Positions 17,809-26,452 of a stretch of 64,000 nt of DNA are shown in pieces. Every line of letters starts with the position of its first letter. The stretch's first letter is position 1. The translations under genes and the position numbers were made by a program. The notes under the pieces were generated by a model. It saw only the letters and a list, made by a program, of their open reading frames with translations, was not told where the DNA came from and made no database searches. The DNA is from Phil1 sp964612925 (lineage in GTDB: Bacteria; Bacillota; Clostridia; Christensenellales; CAG-138): assembly GCA_964612925.1 (NCBI GenBank), contig CAZTFU010000007.1, positions 1-64,000 on the forward strand, written 5' to 3'.

Positions 17809-18312
17809 ATGCAAAAGCGTATTGATACACCCGAAGTGGAACTCAAGGAAAGACTTGTTTATATCAACCGCGTCGCAAAGGTCGTTAAGGGCGGCCGCAA
17901 CTTCCGCTTCACCGCGCTGATGGTCGTTGGTGACGGCGAAGGCCGCGTCGGCGTAGGTCTGGGCAAGGCTACCGAGATACCCGAAGCCGTGCGCAAGGGC
18001 GTTGCAGATGCCAAGCGTCACATGATAGAGGTTCCCATTGTTGGCACTACCATTCCCCACGCTGTGGAAGGTAAGTTCAGCAAGGGTCATGTAAGGATGC
18101 TCCCCGCCGAAGAAGGTACCGGCGTTATCGCGGGCGGCCCCGTCCGTGCGGTGCTTGAAATGGTCGGCATAAAGGATATCCGTACCAAGAGCTACGGCTC
18201 CAACAACCCCGCGAACTGCGTAAAGGCTACCCTCGACGGACTTAGCCAGCTCCGCACCGCGGAGGAGATCGCGCGTCTGCGCGGCAAGACCGTGGAAGAA
18301 ATCCTCGGCTGA
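17809..18312 (+). CDS. rpsE: 30S ribosomal protein S5
   Basis: A 167-residue protein at the mRNA entry and decoding fidelity region. The dsRBD-like start LKERLVYINRVAKVVKGGRN and the central GRVGVGLGKATEIPEAVRKG are present. Starts 10 nt after rplR with AGGAGG. Confidence 0.97.
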   Translation: MQKRIDTPEVELKERLVYINRVAKVVKGGRNFRFTALMVVGDGEGRVGVGLGKATEIPEAVRKGVADAKRHMIEVPIVGTTIPHAVEGKFSKGHVRMLPAEEGTGVIAGGPVRAVLEMVGIKDIRTKSYGSNNPANCVKATLDGLSQLRTAEEIARLRGKTVEEILG

Positions 18313-18324
18313 TAGGAGGCAACG

Positions 18325-18504
18325 ATGGCTGAACTTAAAATAACCCTCGTAAAGAGCACCATTGGCGCGCTGGACGACCAGCAGGCGACCGTAAAGGCGC
18401 TGGGTCTGCACAAGACCAACAGCACCGTTATCAAGCCTGACAATGCGGCCGTGCGCGGCATGATCTTCAAGGTAAAGCACCTTGTAAAGGTCGAAGAAGT
18501 TTGA
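18325..18504 (+). CDS. rpmD: 50S ribosomal protein L30
   Basis: A 59-residue protein encoded between rpsE and rplO. The translation begins MAELKITLVKSTIGA and contains LGLHKTNSTVIKPDNAAVRGMI, a clear L30. The ATG follows AGGAGG and the gene ends with TGA. Short, but order and sequence leave no doubt. Confidence 0.95.
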   Translation: MAELKITLVKSTIGALDDQQATVKALGLHKTNSTVIKPDNAAVRGMIFKVKHLVKVEEV

Positions 18505-18520
18505 TTCGGAGGTAGGAAGC

Positions 18521-18961
18521 ATGAAACTACAAGAGTTAAGGCCGGCAGAGGGCTCCACCCAGTCCGTAAAGCGCGTAGGCCGCGGCACGGGCTCCGGCTT
18601 GGGCAAGACCTCCGGCAAGGGCCATAAGGGTCAGAAGGCCCGCAGCGGCAGCAAGAAGAACGGCTTTGAAGGCGGCCAGATGCCCCTTGCACGCCGTCTG
18701 CCCAAGCGCGGCTTCACCAACATTTTTGCCAAGGAATACACCGTTGTTAACGTCGGTGACCTTGAAAAGCTTGAAAACGGCACCACCGTTACCGCAGAGC
18801 TTCTTAAGGATCTTGGCGTAATAAGCAAGATAGAGAAGGACGGACTTAAGGTCCTTGGTCGCGGCGAGTTGACCAAGAAGCTTGATGTTAAGGCCGCGAA
18901 GTTCTCCGAAACGGCCAAGAAGGCTATCGAGGCCGCTGGCGGAAGCGCAGAGGTGGTCTGA
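18521..18961 (+). CDS. rplO: 50S ribosomal protein L15
   Basis: A 146-residue late-assembly protein. The Gly/Lys-rich N-terminus (RVGRGTGSGLGKTSGKGHKG) and GFEGGQMPLARRLPKRGF are diagnostic. Its TGA overlaps the secY ATG by 1 nt. Confidence 0.97.
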   Translation: MKLQELRPAEGSTQSVKRVGRGTGSGLGKTSGKGHKGQKARSGSKKNGFEGGQMPLARRLPKRGFTNIFAKEYTVVNVGDLEKLENGTTVTAELLKDLGVISKIEKDGLKVLGRGELTKKLDVKAAKFSETAKKAIEAAGGSAEVV

Positions 18962-20256
18962 TGTTTAGCACGCTCGTCAACGCATGGAAAATAAAGGACA
19001 TCCGTACGAAGATGCTTTACACGATGCTGCTTATCGTGGTCTATCGTCTGGGTTCCTTCATCCCCGTCCCCGGTGTGAACGCGGCAGCCATTACACAGTA
19101 TGCGGAGCAGTACGATATGTTGGGATTCCTCAACCTGCTCTCCGGCGGCGCTTTCGGTGACTTTTCCATCTTTGCAATGGGCATTTCGCCATACATCACC
19201 GGCTCCATAATAATTCAGTTGCTCACGATTGCCATCCCCAGCCTTGAAAGGCTTTCCAAGGAAGAGGACGGCAGGGAAAAGATAGAAGCCATAACCCGTT
19301 ATGTCGGTATCGGCCTTGCACTCGTGCAGAGCATAGGTATCGTAGCGGGTCTGCAGAACAGCACCTATGGCGGAAACGTGCTTTCAAGCACCGATAACCT
19401 TTTCCTCACTTATGCCACGATAGGTCTTGTTTGTACGGCCGGTACCGCGTTCCTGATGTGGATAGGCGAAAGGATAACCGAGAAGGGCATTGGCAACGGC
19501 GTATCCTTCATAATATTCGCTTCTATCTGCGCACAGGTTCCCACAGTGGTGCTGAGCATATGCAAGAGCGTGTTCACCGGCGTATATTACTGGTGGATAC
19601 TGCCCATACTGCTGGTTTTCGTCCTTATCATAGTAACGGGCGTAACCTTCATCGATCGCAGCGAACGCCGCATCACCGTGCAGTATGCCAAGCGCGTGGT
19701 TGGCCGCAAGATGTATGGCGGTCAGAGCACATTCATCCCCCTGAAGGCCAACGCGAACGGCGTTATGCCGCTGATATTCGCAATGACCATTATGCAGATA
19801 CCTGCAATGATAGGTCAGTTCTGGCCGGACGGCGGATTCTACAAGTTCTACCTTAATTATATGAGCGCAAGCTCCGAACATTGGTATGGACAGGTAATTT
19901 ACTACGTTATCTATTCGCTGCTGATAATCGGCTTTGCATATTTCTACACCACGATTTCCTTCAACCCCGTGGAAATAAGCAAGAACCTTCAGCAGAACGG
20001 CGGCTTTATACCGGGCATTCGTCCCGGCAGGCCCACCGGCGAATACTTGCAGAGGATAAGCGGCCGACTCACTCTGTTCGGCGCTTTCTTCCTCATGATA
20101 TTGGCCATAGTTCCCACGGTGCTGCTTAGCGCGTTCGGTCTCAGCTCCGCATTCGGACCGACGAGCATACTGATAATGGTCAGCGTTGCTCTTGAAACCA
20201 GTGCTCAGCTTGAGTCGATGATGCTGATGCGTCATTATAAGGGATTCCTTGGCTAA
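18961..20256 (+). CDS. secY: Protein translocase subunit SecY
   Basis: The channel of the general secretion machinery in the inner membrane. The protein has 431 residues and ten hydrophobic segments. The N-terminal IKDIRTKMLYTMLLIVVYRLG, the plug region after FIPVPGVN, and the cytoplasmic loop with ERRITVQYAKR are recognisable. It overlaps rplO by 1 nt, ensuring co-translation. secE and secG are not in the window. All lipoproteins and secreted proteins listed here would depend on it. Confidence 0.97.
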   Translation: MFSTLVNAWKIKDIRTKMLYTMLLIVVYRLGSFIPVPGVNAAAITQYAEQYDMLGFLNLLSGGAFGDFSIFAMGISPYITGSIIIQLLTIAIPSLERLSKEEDGREKIEAITRYVGIGLALVQSIGIVAGLQNSTYGGNVLSSTDNLFLTYATIGLVCTAGTAFLMWIGERITEKGIGNGVSFIIFASICAQVPTVVLSICKSVFTGVYYWWILPILLVFVLIIVTGVTFIDRSERRITVQYAKRVVGRKMYGGQSTFIPLKANANGVMPLIFAMTIMQIPAMIGQFWPDGGFYKFYLNYMSASSEHWYGQVIYYVIYSLLIIGFAYFYTTISFNPVEISKNLQQNGGFIPGIRPGRPTGEYLQRISGRLTLFGAFFLMILAIVPTVLLSAFGLSSAFGPTSILIMVSVALETSAQLESMMLMRHYKGFLG

Positions 20257-20273
20257 GAAAGCCGGATAACACT

Positions 20274-20900
20274 ATGAAGCTTATATTTCTTGGACCTCCG
20301 GGTGCCGGTAAGGGCACCCAAGCGGAGAGGATAAGTGAGCTTTACGGTATAGCCCATATCTCCACGGGGGATATGCTCCGCTCCCAAATGCGTGAAGGTA
20401 CGAAATTGGGAGCGGAAGCCAAAGGCTATATTGAGCGGGGCGAATTGGTCCCCGATGCGCTGATTGTGGCCATGGTCGCATCGCGCATAAAGGAGGACGA
20501 TTGCAGGAACGGTTTCCTGCTTGACGGATTCCCGAGGACCGTTGCCCAAGCCGAGGCACTGAACGATATTTCGGACATTGACATGGTGATAGATATTGCC
20601 GTTCCGGAGGAAAAGCTGCTTGACCGCATAAGCGGAAGGCGCATGTGTCCCGATTGCGGCGCAGGGTATCATGTTTCAACATATCATGAAAACACCTGTG
20701 AAAAATGCGGAGCCACTCTTTATATAAGAGATGACGACAAGCCGGAAACGGTCAAGAACCGCATTGCCGTATATGAAAGGCAGACGATGCCGCTTATAGA
20801 GTATTACACCGAAAAGCGGCTGCTTACGGAAATAAACGGTGATAACACGCCCGACAATGTTTACGCTGATGTTGTTGCCGCTACCGAGAGGCTGAAATGA
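20274..20900 (+). CDS. adk: Adenylate kinase, zinc-lid form
   Basis: Interconverts ATP + AMP and 2 ADP. The protein has 208 residues. It has the P-loop GPPGAGKGTQAERI (residues 7-20), LDGFPRT in the AMP-binding part, and a lid with CPDC and CEKC pairs, the four-cysteine zinc site common in Gram-positive enzymes. The stop overlaps the map start by 4 nt (ATGA). Confidence 0.97.
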   Translation: MKLIFLGPPGAGKGTQAERISELYGIAHISTGDMLRSQMREGTKLGAEAKGYIERGELVPDALIVAMVASRIKEDDCRNGFLLDGFPRTVAQAEALNDISDIDMVIDIAVPEEKLLDRISGRRMCPDCGAGYHVSTYHENTCEKCGATLYIRDDDKPETVKNRIAVYERQTMPLIEYYTEKRLLTEINGDNTPDNVYADVVAATERLK

Positions 20901-21658
20901 GCGAACGCATTACGATAAAGAGCCAACGAGAAATCGAGCTTATGCGTGCTGCGGGTGCCGTGGTAAGGGATACGCTGCTGTTGCTTGAAAAAAGTGCGGT
21001 GGTGGGTGTGAGCACCGAGGAGCTTAACCAAATTGCGGATGAATTCATTCGTTCGCAGGGTGCAATACCGAGCTTTCTCAATTATGAAGGGTATCCCAAA
21101 AGCATTTGCACAAGTGTCAATGAACAGGTTGTGCATGGCATACCCGGCGGCTATAAGCTTAAAGATGGGGACATATTGAGCATTGATGCGGGGGCTGTGC
21201 TGAACGGCTACCACGGAGATGCCGCCCGCACGATACTGATTGGCAACGTTAAAGACGAAGTGCGAAAGCTTGTTGAGGTCACGCGGGAATGCTTTTTCCG
21301 CGGAATGGAGCAGGCTGTGGCCGGCAATCACATTGCGGACATAGGTGCCGCAGTGGAACAGTGCGCACACGAACACGGATACGGTGTCGTGCGTGAGCTG
21401 GTGGGTCACGGCATAGGGACAAGGATGCATGAGCCGCCCGAGGTTCCGAATTTCTATGATAAGAGATTCGGCAGGGGCGCAAGGCTGTATCCGGGCATGA
21501 CGATAGCCATTGAACCGATGATAAACCTTGGCACGGCGGATGTGGCCGTACTGAAGGATGGTTGGACGGTGGTTACGCGGGATGCAAAACCCTCTGCCCA
21601 TTATGAAAACACCGTTGCAATTACCGCTGACGGTAAGCCCGATATACTGACTCTTTGA
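20897..21658 (+). CDS. map: Methionine aminopeptidase, type I
   Basis: Removes the initiator methionine. The protein has 253 residues. The metal ligands are visible as D in LSIDAGA, D in YHGDAART, H in VGHGIGTRMHEPP and the two glutamates in AIEPMINLG and near the C-terminus (HYENTVAIT). No N-terminal zinc domain is present. It is coupled to adk by a 4-nt overlap. Confidence 0.97.
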   Translation: MSERITIKSQREIELMRAAGAVVRDTLLLLEKSAVVGVSTEELNQIADEFIRSQGAIPSFLNYEGYPKSICTSVNEQVVHGIPGGYKLKDGDILSIDAGAVLNGYHGDAARTILIGNVKDEVRKLVEVTRECFFRGMEQAVAGNHIADIGAAVEQCAHEHGYGVVRELVGHGIGTRMHEPPEVPNFYDKRFGRGARLYPGMTIAIEPMINLGTADVAVLKDGWTVVTRDAKPSAHYENTVAITADGKPDILTL

Positions 21659-21668
21659 GGTGCAGCCC

Positions 21669-21971
21669 ATGGCTGAGTCTTACGGAGCAAACGGTCTTAA
21701 GGGGCGAATAGCCACCTCGCTGGCCGGAAGGGATAAGGGCACAAGGTACGCCATAATAGGCACGGCAGGGCACGACAGCGTGCTGCTGAGTGACGGCAAA
21801 CTGCATAAAGCCGCAAAGCCCAAGAAGAAAAAAATTAAGCATTTGCAGCTTGAGGCAGGAAAGATAGAGAATATGGAGAATATTCTTTTATTGCCGGGCG
21901 GAACTACCGATGCGGCATTACGCCGCGCATTGAAAAAAGGCGCGGCACACCATGAGGACGAAATAGTTTAG
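21669..21971 (+). CDS. KOW-domain RNA-binding protein
   Basis: A 100-residue basic protein found between map and infA in many Clostridia. The N-terminal part (GLKGRIATSLAGRDKGTRYAI) is a KOW-like beta structure, followed by KPKKKKIKH and an acidic end. I took the ATG at 21669, 8 nt after GAGG; a GTG at 21660 is also in frame. The position inside a translation operon points to a ribosome-linked role, but none is established. It ends 11 nt before infA. Confidence 0.8.
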   Translation: MAESYGANGLKGRIATSLAGRDKGTRYAIIGTAGHDSVLLSDGKLHKAAKPKKKKIKHLQLEAGKIENMENILLLPGGTTDAALRRALKKGAAHHEDEIV

Positions 21972-21982
21972 GGAGGTATAGC

Positions 21983-22204
21983 TTGTCAAAGACCGATGTT
22001 ATCGAGGTTGAGGGCGTCGTAACCGATTCGTACCCCAACGCGATGTTTGAGGTAAAGCTCGAAAACGGGCACAAGATATTGGCAAACATTTCAGGCAAAC
22101 TGCGAATGAACTTCATCCGCATTCTGCCGGGAGACAAAGTAACTGTTGAAATGTCTCCTTATGACCTTACGCGCGGCCGCATAACGTGGCGCGCAAAGAA
22201 TTAA
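21983..22204 (+). CDS. infA: Translation initiation factor IF-1
   Basis: A 73-residue OB-fold factor that sits in the A site during initiation. KTDVIEVEGVVTDSYPNAMF and the ending LTRGRITWRAKN are diagnostic. It starts at a TTG (21983) with GGAGGT upstream; no ATG is available at the correct place. Confidence 0.95.
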   Translation: MSKTDVIEVEGVVTDSYPNAMFEVKLENGHKILANISGKLRMNFIRILPGDKVTVEMSPYDLTRGRITWRAKN

Positions 22205-22219
22205 CGGGAGGATAAAACA

Positions 22220-22333
22220 ATGAAAGTTAGGCCTTCAGTCAAACCCATTTGCGAAAAGTGCAAGATCATTAAGCGCAAGGGCCGCGTGATGGTGATTTGC
22301 GAGAATCCTCGCCATAAGCAGAAGCAGGGCTGA
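22220..22333 (+). CDS. rpmJ: 50S ribosomal protein L36, zinc form
   Basis: A 37-residue protein: MKVRPSVKPICEKCKIIKRK then RVMVICENPRHKQKQG. The C-x2-C and C-x4-H zinc ligands are present. ACGGGAGG precedes the start. It is the last gene before the structured spacer that leads to rpsM. Confidence 0.95.
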   Translation: MKVRPSVKPICEKCKIIKRKGRVMVICENPRHKQKQG

Positions 22334-22339
22334 TAAGCC

Positions 22340-22594
22340 CCAAGGCGGGATATAAAAGGAGAGCGACACACCGATTAACAGTCCGTCTCTCCGAACTGTT
22401 TCGAGCCCAACGCTATGGGCTCCGTCAGGCGGTGCTGAGCCGCCAGACATATTAGAAATCCGCTCCACGGTGTGCGGAGTGGGCTTCTAATAGCGGAAAC
22501 AACTGCCGGTGCGGCTGCCGCAAGGGAAACCGAGCGGAAACCGGCAGGTACATATACATTTGAACCACAATTTTTACGGAGGTGTACAAACTTT
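22340..22594 (+). ncRNA. Highly structured leader upstream of rpsM, with a possible pseudoknot
   Basis: This 255-nt spacer inside an otherwise tightly packed ribosomal cluster has no gene but folds extensively. Pairings I can verify: 22358-22363 with 22387-22392 (GGAGAG/CTCTCC); 22377-22382 with 22395-22400 (AACAGT/ACTGTT), which interleaves with the first and makes an H-type pseudoknot or a switch; 22403-22409 with 22416-22422; 22428-22432 with 22440-22444; 22451-22457 with 22485-22491, continued by 22460-22466 with 22476-22482; and 22503-22510 with 22540-22547, enclosing 22511-22514 with 22518-22521. rpsD (S4) lies two genes on. In other bacteria S4 represses its operon by binding such a leader, so S4 autoregulation is the leading idea. 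Confidence 0.65.
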
Positions 22595-22963
22595 ATGGCA
22601 CGTATTTCTGGCGTGGACCTGCCCAGAGACAAGCGGGTTGAGATTGGCCTGACCTACATTTACGGTATCGGCCGCAAGACCGCTACGGACATCCTCGCAG
22701 CTACGGGCGTCGATCCCGACATCCGTGTGCGCGACCTGAGCGAAGCGGATGTAGCAAAACTCAGGGACTATATCGACCATAACATAAAAGTGGAAGGTGA
22801 CCTTAGAAGGGAAACTTCCATGAACATCAAGAGGCTGATCGAGATCGGCTGCTACCGCGGTGTAAGGCATCGTAAGGGCCTGCCCGTGCGTGGCCAGAGC
22901 ACCAAGCAGAACGCTCGTACCCGCAAGGGTCCCAAGCGTCAGGTTGGCGGCAAGAAGAAATAA
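22595..22963 (+). CDS. rpsM: 30S ribosomal protein S13
   Basis: A 122-residue small-subunit head protein contacting P-site tRNA and L5. ARISGVDLPRDKRVEIGLTY at the start and the basic tail GQSTKQNARTRKGPKR are typical. The ATG at 22595 follows GGAGGTG; the frame is open upstream into the structured leader but has no site there. Confidence 0.97.
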   Translation: MARISGVDLPRDKRVEIGLTYIYGIGRKTATDILAATGVDPDIRVRDLSEADVAKLRDYIDHNIKVEGDLRRETSMNIKRLIEIGCYRGVRHRKGLPVRGQSTKQNARTRKGPKRQVGGKKK

Positions 22964-22979
22964 GGGAGGTTAATGCAAC

Positions 22980-23384
22980 ATGGCAGCAAAAGGCAAAGTC
23001 AAGAAGGCGGGTACCCGCAAACGCCGCGAGAAGAAGAACATTGAACGCGGTGCTGCTCATATCCGTTCCTCCTTCAACAACACTATGGTAACCATAACCG
23101 ACCTGCAGGGTAACGCCATATCTTGGGCGTCCGCCGGTGGACTTGGCTTCAGGGGCAGCAAGAAGAGCACTCCCTTCGCCGCACAGACCGCCAGCGAAAC
23201 CGCTGCAAAGGCAGCAATGGAACACGGCCTTCGCACTGTTGAAGTGTATGTAAAGGGCCCCGGTTCCGGCCGCGAAGCCGCTATCCGCGCTTTGCAGACC
23301 GCAGGTCTTGAAGTAAACATGATAAAGGACGTGACGCCCATACCGCATAACGGTTGCCGTCCGCCCAAGCGCAGAAGAGTTTAA
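22980..23384 (+). CDS. rpsK: 30S ribosomal protein S11
   Basis: A 134-residue platform protein. HIRSSFNNTMVTITDLQGN and the C-terminal DVTPIPHNGCRPPKRRRV are diagnostic. Preceded by GGGAGG. Confidence 0.97.
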   Translation: MAAKGKVKKAGTRKRREKKNIERGAAHIRSSFNNTMVTITDLQGNAISWASAGGLGFRGSKKSTPFAAQTASETAAKAAMEHGLRTVEVYVKGPGSGREAAIRALQTAGLEVNMIKDVTPIPHNGCRPPKRRRV

Positions 23385-23396
23385 GGAGACAGACAA

Positions 23397-24026
23397 ATGG
23401 CAAGATATACTGATTCCGTTTGCAGACAGTGCCGCAGGGAAGGCGAAAAGCTTTTCCTCAAGGGCGACCGTTGTTACACTGCTAAGTGTGCCGTTGTAAA
23501 GCGTCACACCCCTCCGGGACAGCATGGCCAGGCCAGACAGCGCAAGCAGTCTGAATACGGTCTGCAGCTTCGCGAAAAGCAGAAGTGCCGCCGTGCCTAT
23601 GGCATAAGCGAATCCCAGTTCCACAAGTATTACGAAATGGCCACCAACATGCGCGGCGTAACCGGCGACAATATGCTGTGCCTGCTCGAGAGAAGGCTTG
23701 ACAACGTCGTGTATCGTCTGGGCTTTGCTCCCAGTCGTCCCATGGCTCGTCAGCTCGTCAACCATGGTCACATCCGCGTAGACGGTGCCAAGGTCGATAT
23801 TGCTTCCTATCTTGTGAAGCCCGGCCAGACCATTACCGTGCGTGAACGCAGCCGCGACATGGCCAACTTCAAGGACCTGCGCGAGCAGGGTGCAAGCAAG
23901 CCCATACCCAAGTGGCTGGAGCTTGACTGTGAGAATCTTACCGGTAAGATCGCCCAGATGCCTCAGCGCGACGACATTGACCTCACCGTTGAGGAAAACC
24001 TCATCGTCGAGTTCTACTCCAGGTAA
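23397..24026 (+). CDS. rpsD: 30S ribosomal protein S4, zinc form
   Basis: A 209-residue primary 16S rRNA binder and, in many bacteria, the translational repressor of its own operon. The N-terminus holds a four-cysteine zinc finger (CRQC, then two more cysteines about 15 residues on), and the S4 domain lies around residues 95-160 (RRLDNVVYRLGFAPSRPMAR). Its placement in the alpha operon downstream of the structured rpsM leader fits an autoregulatory role; in Bacillus subtilis rpsD is elsewhere. Confidence 0.97.
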   Translation: MARYTDSVCRQCRREGEKLFLKGDRCYTAKCAVVKRHTPPGQHGQARQRKQSEYGLQLREKQKCRRAYGISESQFHKYYEMATNMRGVTGDNMLCLLERRLDNVVYRLGFAPSRPMARQLVNHGHIRVDGAKVDIASYLVKPGQTITVRERSRDMANFKDLREQGASKPIPKWLELDCENLTGKIAQMPQRDDIDLTVEENLIVEFYSR

Positions 24027-24082
24027 TGAAGCGGTCCGCGACCCTTATCGACTGACCAAACATCAAGAGAGGGGATGGAAAA

Positions 24083-25024
24083 ATGATAGAAATCGAAAGA
24101 CCCAAAATCGAGTGCGAGGAAATATCCGACAGTTATGGTCGGTTCGTGGTGGAGCCGCTTGAACGCGGCTTCGGCACCACCCTTGGCAATTCTCTGCGCA
24201 GGGTGTTGCTTTCCTCACTGCCCGGTGTTGCAGCTTCCTCTATAAAGATAGACGGTGTGCTGCATGAGTTCACGACCGTGGAAGGCGTCCGCGAGGATGT
24301 TACGGAGATCGTGCTCAACATAAAGGAGCTGTGCGTTAAACTGCACTGTGAAGGCTCTAAAAAGGTCACAATCTGCGCCGATGGCGAGTGCGAGGTTACG
24401 GCGGGCGACATAATCGCCGATGCGGATGTTGAGATAATGAATCCCGATCTGCACATTGCCAGCCTTGGCCCCAATGGCAAGCTTGATATGGAGATCGTTC
24501 TTGAGCATGGCCGCGGCTATGTCCCAGCGGACAGAAACAAGCGCGCCGATATGCCCATTGGGCAGATCGCCGTGGACTCCATATTCACTCCCATACGCAA
24601 GGTGAATTTCCGCGTGGATAACACCCGTGTTGGTCAGATAACCGATTACGATAAGCTTACGCTTGAGGTCTGGACGGATGAGACCATTCGCCCCGATGAG
24701 GCGGTAAGCTTGGCGGCCAAAATACTGACCGAGCATTTGACCTTGTTCATCAACCTGACCGAGCATGTTCAGGGCGTTGAAATAATGGTTGAAAAGGAAG
24801 AGGACAAGAAGGAAAAGATTCTCGAAATGACGATTGAGGAGCTTGACCTTTCCGTTCGTTCCTACAATTGCCTCAAGCGTGCCGGCATAAACACCGTAGA
24901 GGAGCTTGTGCAGCGCAACGAAGAGGAAATGATGAAGGTACGAAACCTTGGCCGCAAGTCGCTTGAGGAAGTCCAGCAGAAGCTTGTTGGACTGGGCCTC
25001 TCGCTCCGTCATAACGAAGACTAA
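24083..25024 (+). CDS. rpoA: RNA polymerase alpha subunit
   Basis: A 313-residue assembly platform of RNA polymerase. The N-terminal dimerisation domain has VEPLERGFGTTLGNSLRRVL. The C-terminal domain begins near LDLSVRSYNCLKRAGINTVEELV and is the usual contact for UP elements and activators bound near -41 or further upstream. A 56-nt gap after rpsD holds a GAGAGGGGATGG ribosome binding region. Confidence 0.97.
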   Translation: MIEIERPKIECEEISDSYGRFVVEPLERGFGTTLGNSLRRVLLSSLPGVAASSIKIDGVLHEFTTVEGVREDVTEIVLNIKELCVKLHCEGSKKVTICADGECEVTAGDIIADADVEIMNPDLHIASLGPNGKLDMEIVLEHGRGYVPADRNKRADMPIGQIAVDSIFTPIRKVNFRVDNTRVGQITDYDKLTLEVWTDETIRPDEAVSLAAKILTEHLTLFINLTEHVQGVEIMVEKEEDKKEKILEMTIEELDLSVRSYNCLKRAGINTVEELVQRNEEEMMKVRNLGRKSLEEVQQKLVGLGLSLRHNED

Positions 25025-25040
25025 TTAGGAGGAAAAACAA

Positions 25041-25532
25041 ATGCCAAACCGTAAACTTGGCAAGGCGAGCGATCACCGCAATGCAATGCTGCGCAATCTG
25101 ACCACCGCGCTGCTGTGGAACGGCAAAATCGTTACCACCGAAGCACGCGCTAAGGAGATCCGCCCCATAGCCGAAAAGCTGATCACCCTTGCCGTAAGCG
25201 AATACAAGAACACCGTTACCGTTGAAAAGGAAACACGCAACGATAAGCAGCAGATCGTCAAGGTCGAAAAGACCAACGATATGCCTTCCAAGCTCCATGC
25301 CCGTAGGCAGATGATGGCGTATTTGTATAATACTCCCCTGCCCAAGAAGGAGAAGGAATCCAAATCCGAGTATGCCGAGCGTTCCAAGCAGACTCCCAAC
25401 CCCGTTGTTGAGAAGCTGTTCCGTGAGATAGCTCCCAAGTACGACGGCCGCAAGGGCGGTTACACCCGCATCTACAAGCTTGGGCCCCGTCGCGGTGATG
25501 CTACCGAAATGGCAGTTATAGAGCTTGTTTGA
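25041..25532 (+). CDS. rplQ: 50S ribosomal protein L17 with internal insertion
   Basis: A large-subunit protein at the exit. The N-terminal half (NRKLGKASDHRNAMLRNLTTAL) is standard. The protein has 163 residues against about 120 in model bacteria. Most of the surplus is a charged stretch (EKETRNDKQQIVKVEKTND) between residues 55 and 80, plus extra sequence around KKEKESKSEYAERSK. Longer L17 forms are known in Clostridia. Last gene of the alpha operon, followed by a strong terminator. Confidence 0.95.
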   Translation: MPNRKLGKASDHRNAMLRNLTTALLWNGKIVTTEARAKEIRPIAEKLITLAVSEYKNTVTVEKETRNDKQQIVKVEKTNDMPSKLHARRQMMAYLYNTPLPKKEKESKSEYAERSKQTPNPVVEKLFREIAPKYDGRKGGYTRIYKLGPRRGDATEMAVIELV

Positions 25533-25547
25533 TAAGCAGAGCTGAAA

Positions 25548-25592
25548 AATCAAAAATATCGGGCCGTTAAACACAACGGCTCGATTTTTGAT
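25548..25592 (+). terminator. Intrinsic terminator of the ribosomal cluster
   Basis: A long hairpin pairs ATCAAAAATATCGGGCCGTT with AACGGCTCGATTTTTGAT around an AAACAC loop, with the T-run built into the 3' arm. The symmetry would allow it to act in both directions. Confidence 0.85.
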
Positions 25593-25624
25593 ATAGTATT
25601 CATAACTAAGAAAGCAGGGAACAT

Positions 25625-26443
25625 ATGTTCTTCATTATACTTGCAATTATAATAACGTTTCTTTTGATGTGCATACCCGTGGCCGCGCTTTACGTTGCAA
25701 ACAAATCGGGCGTTAAAATCGTGCGCCCGATGGGACTTGGAATCGGAGCAATTATCGTATCTTCGGTTATAAGCGCACTCGTGCTGCTTTTATATGAGGA
25801 TAGCGGCATTGCCTTTTTGCAAAGCGACGCAGCCATTATTATAAGATGGATTGCACTCGGTGCGCTTGAAGCGGTGGCACTGTTCGTGGTGTACAATAAT
25901 TTCTACAAGAACAGTATCAGCTTTATGGAAAGTGTATGTGTGAGCGTAGGCATGTGCATACCGATGCTATACAGCCGTGCACTAAGTGTTGCCATTACGC
26001 ATATTCAGATTGCGCAGCACGGCATATCCATGGCGGAAGGATGGGAACTGTTCTATCTTACGATCCCGCCGGTGCTGATGGTTTTTTTACAGCCCATAAT
26101 GGCAATTTTCATGGTGGTGGAGCTTCACCGCGGCAAAAAACTTTGCGGCGTAGCCGCGTATGCCGCAATGATAACGCTTTGCTACAACATGAATGACATA
26201 TGCACAATGCTCGGTGCGGGCGCATGGCTGAAAATACTGATATGGCTGGTACTGCTTACTGCGGCAACAATGCAAGTCTACTGCATCCGTGTTCATTATG
26301 CGGAACTGCCGCCAGTTGAATCAAAGAAAAACGGCGCAAGGACCCGCATGAAGGATGATAAATACGCATGGCCGGATGATTCCGCATTTTATGATGATGT
26401 AAAAACAAAACAGATACACAGCGATAACAAAAAGAAAAAATAG
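25625..26443 (+). CDS. Polytopic membrane protein of unknown function
   Basis: A 272-residue protein with about seven hydrophobic helices (residues 1-25, 33-58, 70-92, 100-125, 140-165, 175-195, 205-225) and a charged cytoplasmic tail ending in DNKKKK. The overall form recalls YhfC-type membrane proteins, but I see no diagnostic motif and do not assign a family. It follows the ribosomal terminator after 32 nt, with AGGG 5 nt before the ATG, and is probably a single-gene unit. GC content resembles that of its neighbours. Confidence 0.7.
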   Translation: MFFIILAIIITFLLMCIPVAALYVANKSGVKIVRPMGLGIGAIIVSSVISALVLLLYEDSGIAFLQSDAAIIIRWIALGALEAVALFVVYNNFYKNSISFMESVCVSVGMCIPMLYSRALSVAITHIQIAQHGISMAEGWELFYLTIPPVLMVFLQPIMAIFMVVELHRGKKLCGVAAYAAMITLCYNMNDICTMLGAGAWLKILIWLVLLTAATMQVYCIRVHYAELPPVESKKNGARTRMKDDKYAWPDDSAFYDDVKTKQIHSDNKKKK

Positions 26444-26452
26444 AGTATTTCA

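Noticed and set aside
24215..25012. Long minus-strand frames opposite rpoA and other ribosomal genes
   Set aside because: They are antisense shadows of strongly coding genes, with no site, no family match and atypical residue content.
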